Source of the DNA: Cyclaneusma minus
Lineage: Eukaryota; Ascomycota; Leotiomycetes; Marthamycetales; Marthamycetaceae
Reading direction: 5' to 3'
DNA length: 64,000 bases
Assembly: GCA_037179335.1 (NCBI GenBank)
Contig: JAKZHN010000006.1
Location: forward strand, 1-64,000
The notes under the pieces: model-generated
Seen by the model: the letters and a program-made list of their open reading frames with translations, nothing else
Database searches by the model: none
What the model was told of the DNA's origin: nothing
Program-made: the position numbers and the translations under genes
Shown: positions 12,101 through 25,043 of the stretch, one piece after another
Position numbering within the stretch: position 1 is the first letter of the stretch
Layout of the letters: each line of letters begins with the position of its first letter

Positions 12101-12900
12101 CCCAGCGACTTCTCACCTCTTTTATAGTACATCTTCCTTGCTAGTAATCGCCAGCTCGGTGGTATCGCAAGGAGCCTCGCGTAGACCGCGTGACAGGACC
12201 GAACTTCATCGACAGCATCCCACTAGGACAGCGTCAGTCAAGTCTCATGACAGCGGGATATGACTTTTCTGCGGGCAACCTGGAAGGGTGCGAATCAGAC
12301 TTGGCAGGGTTTTGGGATTGGAAGAGGAAGATTTTAGAATAATCATCTCGACTCTGTAGGAACAAAGGAAAGTGTGCGCTGGCTTGTGGACCCACAAAAC
12401 GCCATGTCTGTGGATGGAAGTCCTTGGAAGAAGGAAGCTTTTGGCGACCTTCTCACCTATTTTATAGTGCAGTTCCCTCGCTAATCGCCAAGTCAGTAGC
12501 ATCATGAGGTACCTCGCGAGAATCGCGTGACAGCACCAAGCTTCATCGACAGCAGCTGGCGAGGACAACAACAGCCGAGCCTCACGATGATCACGTGCGA
12601 TATTCTCCTAGAAACTTGAGAGTTTGCGCGTGGAATTCCTAAATTTTGAAGCTGGATGAGAAAGACACGCCACATGTTTACTCGGTGCCGCAAGAATTGA
12701 CGGAAGGTCGCCCTGGCTTGCGGAGCATGAACTGCTCGAGCAGAGTCGGTATCGCTGAGAGAAAAAATCTCAGGCGCTACTCGAGCATTTTATAGCTTCA
12801 CGATTAGGCTGAGTCACGAGGGCAAGGCTAGGCTTCCATGCTCCTCTCGAATCTGACGAGGTATAAAAACAGCCAACGCCTGGGCTATCTCAAGGTATTC
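9121..12900 (-). repeat. promoter array B, minus-strand tandem part
   Basis: Eleven head-to-tail units of about 320-345 bp with minus-strand TATA boxes near 9496, 9825, 10146, 10434, 10771, 11092, 11433, 11773, 12120, 12461 and 12788. The initiator follows at the usual spacing (41-42 nt in the units at 10434 and 10771). Box copies lie about 70-130 bp upstream of each TATA: exact CGACAGCAG at 10204, 10854, 11193, 11527 and 12547, with a second degenerate copy (usually TGACAGC or GACAGCG) about 25-40 bp away. Bodies share blocks, for example TTGCTAGATGTTCTT near 10021 and 10320. A plus-strand TATA at 12862-12870 makes a divergent pair with the one at 12788. No conserved reading frame. Confidence 0.75.
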
Positions 12901-13330
12901 TCCTTAATGCAAATGCGTGAGCATATTTGTCAAATAGCAGGCTTTGCACAGGCTGCTTTTCAGCTCAGCCCAGCATTGAAAAACACAGCTTGAGATGGAT
13001 GAGCGTGAGCAGCTGTTATCTGCATATCGATGCTTGGCTTGGAGCGAAATCGTAGACGCGTATCACCAGAAACTTTCGACAGCAGACGCCTTACGCAATG
13101 GCAGCGATCCAAGCGACGGACGCCACGTTTCTCGAATAGCTGCGAATTATTTCGTTGGCAATGATGCAAAGCCGATGCCTGTATTGCTGTCACGCAGCAG
13201 TGTAAGGGCGGGCATGACTCCATTGGATAGCGCGAGGAGCGGAAAGAAGACGGCCAATCGGTTTGCGCATGGAACGCTGATGGCTTGAGTGTAGAAGGCT
13301 GGCTAAGGGTATGTTTTTATAAAAGAAGAA
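12901..13330. repeat. distal end of array B
   Basis: One more, more degenerate unit. It has an exact CGACAGCAG at 13077-13085, a second partial box near 13190, and a plus-strand TTATAAAAG at about 13317-13325. Its open frames (for example 12995-13288) resemble no family I know, so no gene is called. Confidence 0.5.
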
Positions 13331-14129
13331 CCAGAGGATGAGCTAAGTGGGTGCCTAGACTGGCAGTGCCAGAGACTAAGGTGAGCTTGGCAAAAGTCAC
13401 GGGTGGGAGTTTTTAATGATGTGTGTCCGACCAGATCACGTTAACCAGCTGGATGGGCAAAGAGATGCGACTTGCGGAAATGATGTGGTACAGAAGCTGT
13501 CCGTCGTTAGCATGGGCGTGGTAGTTGGGGTGGAGGCGGAGTATGTCGCGAAAGATGTCGCGGACAATACGAGGAGACCAGTGCGGACATGTGAGAATAT
13601 TGAGGCAATTGGTGACATGTTGAAGGAACAAGCAATCGATTGAACTGCAAGTGAGAAGGACTTGTGCGAGCTGGTGAAGGCTACCAGCGGGGTGGTGGTC
13701 AGGGTAGATGATGCTGAGGAAAGCGTGTGTCGGTCAATGTAGCAGTCGACGGACTGTTTGAGTCAGCCGCCCAGCTGAAAATCCAAGGAGCTTAAGATGG
13801 GGCTCCAACTGCGCATGGTCAAGGATAGAAGCACTGATAAGGAAGAGGCAGTTCGCGTGGCCGATATCTAGAAAGAGACCTTTGCATTTCTGGACCGTCC
13901 ATTGAATGCAACGGCCCTTTCGAATCGCAGACGCATTCTGTGGAGACTCAAAGAGGTCGCTAGCAGGACTCAGGTATTGGGTTGGGGAAGAAGGAGAGTG
14001 GGAACTTGGTGATGGCGCTGACGGCAAGGTCAGTGGGGCAGTGAATGGAGCCTGGCCGAGGATTTGGATTTATCGACGGATGTAGATGCGTATGTGGATG
14101 GGAGTGTATGCGTCAGGGCTGGCACTAAA
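13331..14129. other. spacer between array B and the AT-rich block
   Basis: Normal-composition DNA of about 800 bases. I see no array hallmarks and no convincing gene. Overlapping open frames occur on both strands near 13413-13643, but neither has recognisable domain content. Confidence 0.4.
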
Positions 14130-14592
14130 TTCATTTTAATATAGCCAAATATTTGTTATTTTATTTTTTATTTTTAATATACTATATTTTTTTTGCTATA
14201 GCTATAGCTTTAAATAATCTTTTTTTTGGCATTTAATAAAAATTAAAAAAAACTTTTAAACTATTTTGCAGCTAAAGGTTAAAAAGCGCGCAAATTTTTT
14301 GATATTTTAAATTTGGAAGTTTTGCAATTTTAAAAAGGATTTAATGAGTTTTTAAAAAATAAAGCTAAAAAAAATATAGCGCTGTTTTTTCTGCTACAAT
14401 AAAGCCTTTTTAAAAATATTTAAATATATAATTTTTAAAGGTATAGCGAATTTTATTAATTATTTAAAAATTATTTATTAAATTTGCTTTTTCATTAAAA
14501 TTCGCAAAAAATAAATTATGCGTTTTATTAGAAATATTTGCAATTATATAAAAAGCGCTAAATTAAATAAGCATTGCAAGCTGGCTTTAAAT

Positions 14593-15431
14593 TAGGGTAC
14601 GGGAAACTAAACGGGTTTCGATAAACTATTAGTTAAAAACTATAGTTTTTAACTATTTAAAAAGGCGTTAAATTAGATAGAAATCTATAGTTTTTGAATA
14701 AGATTTAAGAGGTAAAAGGGGTAAGTACTTTTACACCTATTTTTGGTACAAAAATACTTTGGACAGCCCCGACCGAAGCAAATTCCAATTTCCGGCCTTA
14801 GGTAGAAAATAATTAATAATAATTTACCAAACGCTATATTTGCTTATGTTATTAATAATTTTGAAAATTAAAGCTATAATTTACCCGAATATAAAATTAG
14901 ATTTTTTTTTTTTTACAAAATCCATATTTAATTAAATTGCTTTTATTTAGTTTTGTCCAGCCTTGCCAAAAAAATTACGTCCAAATTTCAGGTTTTTTAT
15001 TTTTTATTAGCGTTATATAAAACCTGTATTAACGGGGCTTATTTTAAAAAATTTGGAAAAATTCCAGAAAAAATATACGATTTTCAAAATAAAATAATGT
15101 TAAAAACTTGTAGAATTTCTTAATTTTATTATTTATTTAAATAAAAATAAATTCCCAAATATTTGATTTTTACTTTAAATTACCCTTAATTTTAAAGCCT
15201 TTTACTCCGGTTTTTCACTATTTTAAAAATTAAAAATAAAGCTATTTTGTAAAAAAAAACATGCTTGCGCCGGGCTAGCTTATAGCGCTAGCCAATGGCG
15301 CTTTTTTATATTTATTTTAAATATTTTGGGTTTTTAAATAAAATTATAAATTTATTTAAATAAGCGCTAAAATTAAATATATTTAATTTATATATTTCTT
15401 AGATATTAGTTTTTTAATTTCCCGTACCCTG
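14593..15431. mobile_element. hAT-like non-autonomous transposon, RIP-mutated
   Basis: An 839-bp element with terminal inverted repeats of about 14 bp: AGGGTACGGGAAA at 14594-14606 and its reverse complement at 15418-15430. It is flanked on both sides by the same 8-bp target duplication CTTTAAAT (14585-14592 and 15432-15439). An 8-bp duplication with a CAGGG-type terminus is diagnostic of the hAT superfamily. The right end reads CAGGG on the minus strand; the left end reads TAGGG, explained by one C-to-T change. The interior is AT-rich and non-coding, with a GC hairpin near 15267-15302. It needs a transposase in trans, and is likely immobile now. Confidence 0.8.
15267..15302. repeat. GC hairpin inside the hAT-like element
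   Basis: An imperfect palindrome in AT-rich surroundings: GCGCC..GGCTAGC pairs with GCTAGCC..GGCGC around a short loop. Subterminal inverted repeats are common in hAT elements and may be transposase-binding sites. Confidence 0.6.
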
Positions 15432-15784
15432 CTTTAAATAATAAAAATATTAATTTTAAGCTATTTTAAAAAACTTATTTTTAATATATTGCTATAATCG
15501 ATTTTTTTTATTATACTACGAATTTTAGAAATTGCGAAATGTTTTTAAATATTGCAATTTAGTAATTAAAAACGGTTTTTTTTGCTTTTATAATATTATT
15601 AAGCAAAGGTTTTTATAAATTTTAAATTTAAATAATAAATGGTTATTTTAATTTTATATAAATTTATTTTTAAAATTTATATTATAATTTATCACGGGGA
15701 CGCAGGAAGGGTCACGTGGGACCGATACCGGGGTATAAATAAAATAAATAAAGCTAGAGAATTGATATCAGCAAAAGGAAAAGT

Positions 15785-15804
15785 CCCCGACGGGCGCGTC
15801 GGGG
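15785..15804. repeat. perfect 8-bp-stem hairpin
   Basis: CCCCGACG, loop GGCG, CGTCGGGG. It lies in the left GC islet beside runs such as GGTCCGGGTGGTCCGGG. Could be a structured end of a transposon; function unknown. Confidence 0.7.
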
Positions 15805-15901
15805 GGTCCGGGTGGTCCGGGCGGTCGCCGGCCTAATTTAAAACTAAAGGGATTAATTATTCCCGTTGGGGCCCGGCCGGAACCCGGCCGGAAATAGAAT
15901 T

Positions 15902-15981
15902 GGGGCAGTGCAGACTGGAATGACTTGGTGGGGCATAGTAACCTCCATGCCCCAGCAAGTCACTCCAGTCTGCACTGCCCC
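15902..15981. repeat. 80-bp foldback with 35-bp arms
   Basis: Arms 15902-15936 and 15947-15981 are reverse complements with only two mismatches, separated by a 10-nt loop (AGTAACCTCC). It lies in the GC islet and shows none of the transition mutations of its surroundings. Could be a small foldback element, part of a transposon terminus, or the template of a hairpin RNA. Confidence 0.85.
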
Positions 15982-16043
15982 GACCCCACTTTCCTGCCGG
16001 CCATTCCGCATATCCAAATAGCTTCATTCCCGTCGCATGCAAT

Positions 16044-16077
16044 TAGCCAGCCAGCCAGCCAGCCAGCCAGCCACCAC
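16044..16077. repeat. CCAG tetranucleotide repeat
   Basis: About seven copies of a 4-bp CCAG/AGCC unit followed by a short CAC run, within the left GC islet. Otherwise unremarkable. Confidence 0.85.
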
Positions 16078-16138
16078 CACCCAATTGCTGGCCAATGCAT
16101 ACATGCGCGGGCATAAAAATTGCAAAAAACCCTTATTC

Positions 16139-16378
16139 AGCTGCTTTTTTGTCACAGTGGTCAAAGATAAATTGGCAGATAGGGTGCGTTATACGTATTT
16201 CTTAGCTATAAAAAATAGCTATTGCCTTTTTAAAATAAAAATAGCAGTATTTAAATATTGTGTATTAAAAGCCTTGCTTAGCTCTTTTAATAAGCAATGC
16301 TTTTTTTCTATGCATTTTTAATATATATGCTTTATAAAATATTTATAAAGCATTTTTTTTAGGTTTATATAATTTTTT
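16139..16378. repeat. direct repeat 1, left copy (probable LTR)
   Basis: About 240 bp repeated in the same orientation at 23402-23641, 7.26 kb away. From position 16312 on, the first 49 aligned bases carry about 26 differences, all transitions with this copy holding T or A. Near 16143-16200 the other copy is the mutated one. Size and spacing fit the two LTRs of a retrotransposon of about 7.5 kb. No polymerase motif survives. Confidence 0.65.
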
Positions 16379-18679
16379 TTATAGCTTTACGTCTTAAAGC
16401 TTTTAAATATAAATTCTTGTTTTTTACTAATTTAATATTTGGTTTTAATTATTAATGTCGGCTTTTTATTTTGGCTATATAAATTGGTAGGCTTTTATTA
16501 ATTTATTATTATTATTAATTATTTTGAAATTTATTTTTGCCTAATTTTTAAAGTTTTTGTTTTAATATATAGCTTATATTATTTATTATTAATTAATTTT
16601 ATGCTTTTATTTAATTGTTTTTATTATTTTAATTTTAATTTTTTTATACTAAAATTTGTTGGGATTTTATTATTTTTATTAGCTTATATATATTTTTTCT
16701 ATTTTTATATATGCTTTTTTTATAAATGCCGAAAAATTAATATAATAGCGGCTGATTTTAAATAATTGGTTTTAGAATTTTTTTAATATATATATTATGC
16801 GTTTTTGGCAATAATAATATATTAATTTTTAATTGTATTTTCGATTTTAATTTTTCTTTTTAATTTTTTGGCAAATTTTAGTTTTTTTTTTAATATTTGT
16901 TTTATTATAATAATTATATTAAGCCTTGTTAAAGCTTTATTTGTATAAAGCCGGCTTTTTTGTTTTTTTTTATTATTGTTTTATATAGGTTTTTTAATAT
17001 ATAATTTTTAGCGGAAATTAAATTCTTTTTATTTTTCTCTATTTATTTATTTTTTTAATTTTAATATTATAATTTTTAATATTTTTAATTGCGAAATACA
17101 AAATTTTAGCGGCGGCTTATTTTAAGCTTTATATAATAAAACTTTTAATTATAATTATAATAATGGTATTAAATTTATAATTTTGCTATCAAATTTAAAT
17201 TATATTTTTATTAAGCCCGTATTTATATTTTAAATTTGCATTTATATTTATTATATATAAAGCTTTTATTTAATTTTTTTCTGCAAAATTTTTAATATTT
17301 ATAGCTAAGCTATAAATAATTTTAAATATAATATTTATTATAATAATTATAAGCCTTTTTATTATATAATAAGCTTTTGTTTTTCCAATTAATTTATTAT
17401 TTTGCAAAATTGTATTATTTAACTGTTTCTATTTAATATAGTTTATAATATTTTTTTATTTTATTGCTATTATTATATTAAAATTTAAGCATTTTTTAAA
17501 ATTTAATGCATTAATTATAATAATAAATTAATTTAATTAAAAAATAATATAAAGGCTACCGGAATTCTTTTTTATTTTAAAATTTATATTTTTTAAAAAT
17601 ATAAAATATATAATATATTTAAGAATATTATAGCTATAATAATAATTTCAATTAAAGTTAGTTTTATAATTTATATTTTAATATATATAGCAATTAATAT
17701 TTAATATTATTTAATAAATTTATTTTTTGTTTTTTTATATATATTTAACTAAAATATAAATAAATTTTAGTTTTTTTTAATAATATTTTATTTAATATGA
17801 AAAACTGCGGATTTTTAGCAATATAATATAAAATATAAAAATTATAAAATTAATATATATAAATTGGGTTTTTTAAAAATATTATGAATTTTTCAATTTG
17901 GCTAATTAGATTTATTTTATATAATATATAAATGTTATAATTTTTACTTGCGCATTTTATAATTTTTAATTGAATTAAGCTTATTATTTAATTTTTAATT
18001 TTTTAATTTAACCTTTTATAAAATAAAATATAATTTAATTTAATTTAAAATATAAAAATAGAATGAAATTTGAATTTTTATATTTTAAATAACTTTATCT
18101 TTATTTGTATTTAATATTGCATATAATTGGATATTTTCTATTCAAATATAAGGCTGGAGCTGGCTTTTTAATTTTTGTTCTTAATATTTGCGCTTTTTTA
18201 ATAATCGTTTTTATTATTATTATAATTTAGCTTTGGTGTTTTTTTAATAAATTTGCTTAAAATTATTAAGGCATTTTTAAGGTTTTTTTAAACCAATATT
18301 TGGCTTTAATTTTAATTTTAGCCTTTTTAATATTTAAAAAATATAAATTATTTTCATTTTTTTTATATATTATAATTTTTTTAATTTTTTAATTTTGGTT
18401 ATTTTTAAGATTTTTAATTTTTATTAAATATAATTTATATATATTATCTTAAAATATTTTCGCGGATTTTAAAAAATTAATATAAAAAGCATTATATAAT
18501 TTTTTGAATTAAAATTTAAATAGGAATTTTAAGCAACAAGCTTGGGTTTTTATTTTTTTTAATAATAAAAAAAGGGCTTACATATTGTTTTTGCTAGAGT
18601 TTTTATTTTAAAATACATATTTTTAATAAATAAAAAAGTTTAATTTTTTTTATTAAAATTTATATTCTTTTATATTTTT

Positions 18680-18768
18680 TTTATATTTCTTTACATTTTT
18701 TTACATTTTTTTATATTTTTTTATATTTTTTTATATTTTTTTATGTTTTTTTATGTTTTTTTATATAT
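18680..18768. repeat. 10-bp phased T-tract array
   Basis: About nine copies of a 10-bp unit, mostly ATATTTTTTT or ACATTTTTTT. T-runs repeated at close to one helical turn predict intrinsically curved DNA. Confidence 0.8.
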
Positions 18769-20057
18769 TTATTAATAACTTTTATTTTAATTTTTATAAA
18801 TTTCATAAAAAAATTAATATTAATTTATAAATAATATTTATATATTATAAAAAAAGAATTGAAATTTTTTATTTTATATTATCATAGGCGAATTTTATTA
18901 TAGCTAATTAGATTGCCTAATCTAGTTTTTTACTATTGCAATAATATTATATGTAAGCTTTTAAAATTTAATTTATTTATTTTATTTGCCTATTTATTTA
19001 AAGGTAAAGTATAATATGATATTTATATATTATATAGAATTTATAATAAAAGGCTTTTTACAATATATTACTAAATATTAAACTATAATTAAATATAGTA
19101 ATTTTAGAAGTTTTCATAAAATAAATAATTTTATTAAAAATTATATATTAACAATTTTCATTATATATATAAATTATATAGCCTTAATATAATATTTTAT
19201 ATTTTATTTATATATTATAATTTTATAATAAATATATTTATAATTTATTAATTAAAAATAAGAATTATAGCTAATTATAAAATATATACTAGCAAATTTT
19301 ATTTTGCTAATAAATATAGCAATTATATATATAATTTTATATTTTTATTTTTATATTTAGCTAATAATATTTATAATAAATTAAAATTAATATTCAATAT
19401 ACTTTAAAATAGCTTATTAATTTATTATTATAATAAATATATAAAAATCTATTATATAATATATTTATTATAAAAATATATATTTGTTTTTTTATATAAT
19501 ATATTATTTCTAAATTGCCATTATTTATTTTTATATAATATAAATTAATTTTATATTTTTATTATATATTTATTCTTTTTTTAAGCCTTGAAAATAATTA
19601 TAAAGCTTGTTTTGATTATTTTGGCTTTTAAATTTTTATAGCTTAAATAAATTTTTAGTTTTTTTTTAGAAATTTGTATTTATAATATATGAATAAAATA
19701 TATAATATTAATTTCCCAATTGAATAATTTTAATTAAAATATAATTATTATATTTATAAAAGCAGTTATATTTTTTAAAGATTATATATTTAATATATAA
19801 TTAAATACATAATAAAGCTTTTACTATAATATAAATAAAAAAATTTAAATTTTTTATTTAAGTACCTTTTATTGTTCTTTTATATTTTGGCTTATAAAAA
19901 AATTAGCGGGGTTCTTAATTTTTATAATATATTTAATATTAAAATATTAAAATTTCAATTTTATAGCCTATTTTATTTAATATTTGTTAGAATATTTTAT
20001 ATTTATAAAATAGCGCAAATTATTATAATTTGAATATATTTAAATTTTATAATATAT

Positions 20058-20152
20058 CTTTTTAATATAATATTTTTAATATAATATTTTTAATATAATA
20101 GTTTTAATATAATATTTTTAATATAATATTTTTAATATAATATTTTTAATAT
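20058..20152. repeat. 14-bp AT tandem repeat
   Basis: About seven copies of ATTTTTAATATAAT with one or two substitutions, inside the AT-rich block. It probably arose by slippage after AT enrichment. Confidence 0.8.
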
Positions 20153-23100
20153 TAAGAGATTTTTATAATTGCAAGTAATTTAATATTATACATTTAATAT
20201 ATTGTTTTTATATTAATTAGCTTATAAAATTAAAAAGCTATTAAATATTAATAATATTATATTGAATTATTTAAATTTTTAATTTTTTTTTAAATTTTTA
20301 ATATTATAAATTTAAAAGCATTATATATAATTTGCAAATATTTTATCAAATTAAAATATTATAATATTAGCTTATTTTCAAATATATTTTTATTATACTA
20401 AAAGGCTTTTTACGCTTTTAAAAGCTATTTAAATAGGCTTTTCTTTTGCTATTTATATTATTAATAAATAAATCAATTATAGGTAATATAATTTTGCTAT
20501 ATTTTAAAATAATCTATTTATAAAAATTGGCTTATTTCAAAAATAATTATAATTTTATATATTTATTAATATATTTTTTTTTATTTTTTTTTTTTTTAAA
20601 TTTGCATTTGCTTTTTTTTTTATAAAAAACGTATTTTTGTAGCTTTTTAAATATGGTCTTTATATATTTATTATATTTATTAAATTCTTTTAAATAAATT
20701 AAAATATTGTTAAAATAATCCATTATAATAATATTTAAAAAAACTTTAAATATTATATTTATATAAATTTAAAATATAATTAATATATTTATTAATTTAA
20801 ATAATATTACCAAATATTTAAAACAGCTATATTTTATATAAAATGCTATGTTTTATTTTCTATTTTTTTTTATATAAATTTTATAATATATGTTTTTGAA
20901 ATTTAGCTTAATAAAAATTTTAGCTTTTTTTAATTTAATTAAAAATTTATTAATTAAGAAAAATAAATCATAATTTTTAATAATATTATTATTTAAGTTT
21001 TTATAATTAATGCATAAATATAAATCATTATTATTTTTAAATATAAATAATATAAAAGCTATTGCTAGGCTTTTTAGTTTATAAATTTAGGTTCTTATTA
21101 ATACATTATTGAAACGTTTTTTTAATATAATTAATTATTTTTTAAATAAATTTTAAATAAATTAATAAAATAAATTTGCTTTAATCTTTATAATATAATT
21201 TTATTTAAAATATATAAATAATATACCAGTTTTTATTATATTAAAAATATTATTAAAATAGCTTAGGTTTTTTAATTTTTAATTTTAATTTTAACTTTAA
21301 TTTTATTGTATAGTTTTTACGGATATTTTTAATATTTAATAATTTATAGCCTTAAAAATATATTAAAATCTAATTTGTTTTATTAAAGTTTTGGTATTTT
21401 ATTTAATATATATATAATAGGATTTTTATTTAAATTTATAATATGTTTCTTAAAAAATATTTATTTATTTATTTTACTAAATATTATTTTATATATAATA
21501 ATGTTTTATTTATTATATTTAAAACATAAATTCTTGCATTTAATTTTTTTAATTTATTTAGGTTATTTTAAATAACAATTTTATATTTAATTTTATATTT
21601 ATAAATAAAGCTGGTTTCAATTTAATTATAATATTTATTGCTTGCTTATTTAACCTAAGGCATGTTTAAAAGCAAATTATATAAATATCTAAATATTTTA
21701 TATATTTTAATATTTTGGTTTTTTATATTATTTAATTTTTATTTAATTTTTACCTTTTTATAAATATTAATAATATAAAACTTTTATTTAATTTATTATT
21801 AATAAAAATAAAAACGGAAATTATATTTTAAATATTAATTGCGATTAAGCAATTAATTATTATATATTTTTATTTTATAAAAGATTATTAAATTAAGCAA
21901 TTATTAATAGTTTCTTTTAATTATTATATTTATATCTATATTTTATAAAATTAGGAATTTTATTCGCGATTTTTATAAAAGGGTTTTACTTATATTTATT
22001 TAAATTATAATTATTATAATTTTGGCTATAATTATAATTATTTTTATATAATTGGCCCTTTCCTTTTGCAATTATTAAAGCCATTGCTATTTAAAATATA
22101 TATTTTATTATTAGGCTATTTATATTTATAGATTTTATATTTAAGCTTTTAGCAATTTTAAGCTTTTTTTATAAATATAATTAATTACGCTATAATTATT
22201 AAAATTAGAATTAAAATATAAAAAAAGCCGGTATTAATTTTAATTGCATTATTAGCTTTTATTTTAATAATAGCTGTTTTTATTTTATTTTTATACTTAA
22301 ATTAATATTAAATTATTATATTATTTTTTAAAATACTATACGGATTTTATAATTTATTATAATTATTATATTGCTTTTTTAAATTATTTGCGTTAAATAT
22401 TTTTTAAATTTTAAATTTTAAATTAAATTTATTTTTATATTGAATATTTTTCGCTATATTAAATATATTATATATTAATTTATAATTAATTGCTTTATTA
22501 GAAAATAAAATCCTATTCAATTTTATTATAAAGCTTAAAAATAAATTAATTATTAAAAAATATAAAGAATATATTTTTTATATAAAAAAGCAAAATCTTT
22601 ATTTTGCAATTAATTTAATATATATAATATATATTAGTGCTTTATAATTATTATTAACCATGTTAAAATTTTAATTTTTTTATAAGATCTTTTTTAATTT
22701 ATAAGTTATTTAATAATATTATTATATAATATATATATAGCCTTTAAATATAATAAATATAAATTATATTATTTTTTAGAAAAGAATTAAAATTATATAT
22801 TAAAATAATTTTATAAGCAATTAAATTATTTATAATATTTATATATATTATATATATAATATAATTTAGTATTTAATATATAAATTCTTTTAAATATATA
22901 AGACTTTTTAATAATTAATTGCTAATTATTAGAGTTTAAGCTAAATCGGCTATATTTGCGGGTAAGAATTACAATTTTAGCTTGCAACTTTTTTATTCTT
23001 TTTATTTTTAAGTTTTTAAATAATTTATTAAATAGCTATAAAATTATTAAAATTTAAACTTATTTAATTTTAAATTAAATTAAAAATAAAAGCAATAATT

Positions 23101-23401
23101 TGATTAATTTTGCCTTTATATAGCGTATTTATATTTCTGGCTAAAATATTTTAATTATTAATACTAATAATATATTTATTAATATTATTAATAAATATAT
23201 TATTGCCTTTATTAAAAACGGTTCTTTAATTCAGCTTATAAACTTTGCCAATACTATTATTACTATTAAGCTTTTTTAAAATTGGGCAAAATTGGTTTTT
23301 AAGGCTTTTAATAAAAAAGTTATAAATAATACTATTATTAAATTTACAATTAATAAATTAAATAATTATTATTTTACTAAATTATTGCCATTTAAAATAA
23401 A

Positions 23402-23641
23402 AGCGGCTATTTTATTATAATAATTAAAAATAAATTAAAAACAAAATGTATTATATATATTCTTTAATTATAAAAAACATCTATTGCTTTTTTTAAATAA
23501 AAATAGCAATGCCTAAATATTATACGCTAAAAGCCTCGCGTAGCTTTTTTAATAAGCAACGCTTTTTGTTTTGCGCATTTCTAGCGCATGTGCCTTGTAG
23601 GGTGCCCGCAGGGCACCCTCCTCGGCCCCGTGTGATATTTT
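23402..23641. repeat. direct repeat 1, right copy (probable LTR)
   Basis: Partner of 16139-16378. Its right half has kept its GC content, including a perfect hairpin GGGTGCCC-GCA-GGGCACCC at about 23600-23618; the left copy reads AAATATTT at the matching place. So the two copies were mutated in different halves. Confidence 0.65.
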
Positions 23642-24000
23642 GAAATTAATTTGCAAAGCCTTTTTGCAAGGATATTTGCCCTATGCGAGGGCTTATTAAT
23701 TGCATGCAAATAAAAATCAATTGCCAGCTGGCTGCTTAATTGCCAACCAACCCGGCCAAGCCCCGATGGCCCAGCCGAGGCCCGGCCGGGGCCCGTTGGG
23801 CCCGTTGGGCATGTCGGGATTTCGGCCCGTGCCCGGGCACTTTTCCTTTTTGCTGATAAAAAGGGACGGGGGTCTGGCTACCTTAAATAGCTGGCAGGAT
23901 CCCCGACCGGTCGCTTAGGGCGCTAGCGTGTAAACAAATATCTGCGGAGGAACCTTCCTCCGAAAGGGTCCGATTCGGGGCCGAAGCCCCGTAATATAAT
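23642..24000. other. right GC-rich islet
   Basis: GC-rich sequence next to direct repeat 1. It has CCCGTTGGGC repeats near 23797-23820 and two small hairpins near 23943-23995 (CGGAGGAA..TTCCTCCG and GGGGC-CGAA-GCCCC). The left islet (15,860-15,890) contains a similar CCCGTTGGGGCCCGG string. These may be termini of a related element. The open frame 23700-23918 has no protein-like features. Confidence 0.5.
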
Positions 24001-25043
24001 TAATATTTGAATTAATTTAAATTATTTATTTATTTTTGAAATTATTGCCTATTTTATTTATAAATCTAAAAATTCACAATTAATGGTTTTAATACTTAAA
24101 AAAATAAAGGAGTTTTATATAAACGAGAATATTGCTGGAAATATTGGGTCCTTTAATACAAATAATGCTAATAATAATAATATTATAATAGTGATTTTAT
24201 ATACTTGATTTAAAAAAAATTGCAGCAAAATTTAAAAATTTAAAAAATATAAAATTCGATATAATAGCCATATAATTAATTTAATAATTATTGCTATTGT
24301 TTTTAATTAATATTCTAAAATTAAAAATGAAAAGTATAAAGGACCGGCTTTGATAAAAGTAGAAAAATGGCGCAAGCTGGGACTATTAAATAAGCTTTAT
24401 AATAGTATTATATAGATTTAAAGTTTATTATAATATTGTGAAAAATTTCAAGGCAAATTCAATAATAGAAACTTGCGCAAAAACAATGCAATATATTGGT
24501 ATTTATAATTTGGCGTTTAAAATTAGCTTATATTTTATTTTTAATAATAAGACTTTTTTTATTAATTAATTTCGCAATTCTATATTTTTTTTAAAAACAA
24601 ACGAGTATAATTGCTATATATTTAAATTTCTGCTGAATTTAAAAGCCATTTTTTTTTAATTAATAGTATAAGCCTATATAACGGCAATGCTTTTTTATAT
24701 TTTTGGCTTATATTATAGATTTCTATTTTTATTTTTGGTATATTAATAAATATAAAGCGCTTGTTTCTTAGCTCTAAATATATTATAGGCTATAAAAAAA
24801 GTGTTTATATTTAGAAATAATTAGGGTTTTTTAATATATTAAATTATAGAATAAAAAGAAAATTATGGCTTTTAAAATTGCTAATAAAAAGGCTAAAAAT
24901 AATAAAGTATTTAGAAAAAATCAAATCAATTTAATTTAAATTAATTTAAATTTATTTTATTTTAAAATTTATTTATTTAATTTTTCTAAATGAAAATATA
25001 AAAGCGGAATAATATTTTTATAATAAATAATAATATTTTGATT

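Noticed and set aside
9121..12900. Short open frames in the arrays as a family of small peptide genes
   Set aside because: The frames differ in position, strand and sequence from unit to unit, no start codon or cysteine pattern recurs, and the conserved parts are promoter-like rather than coding.
5400..13330. CRISPR-like or simple satellite array
   Set aside because: Units are long, diverged, and can flip orientation; there are no identical short repeats with unique spacers, and the organism is a fungus.
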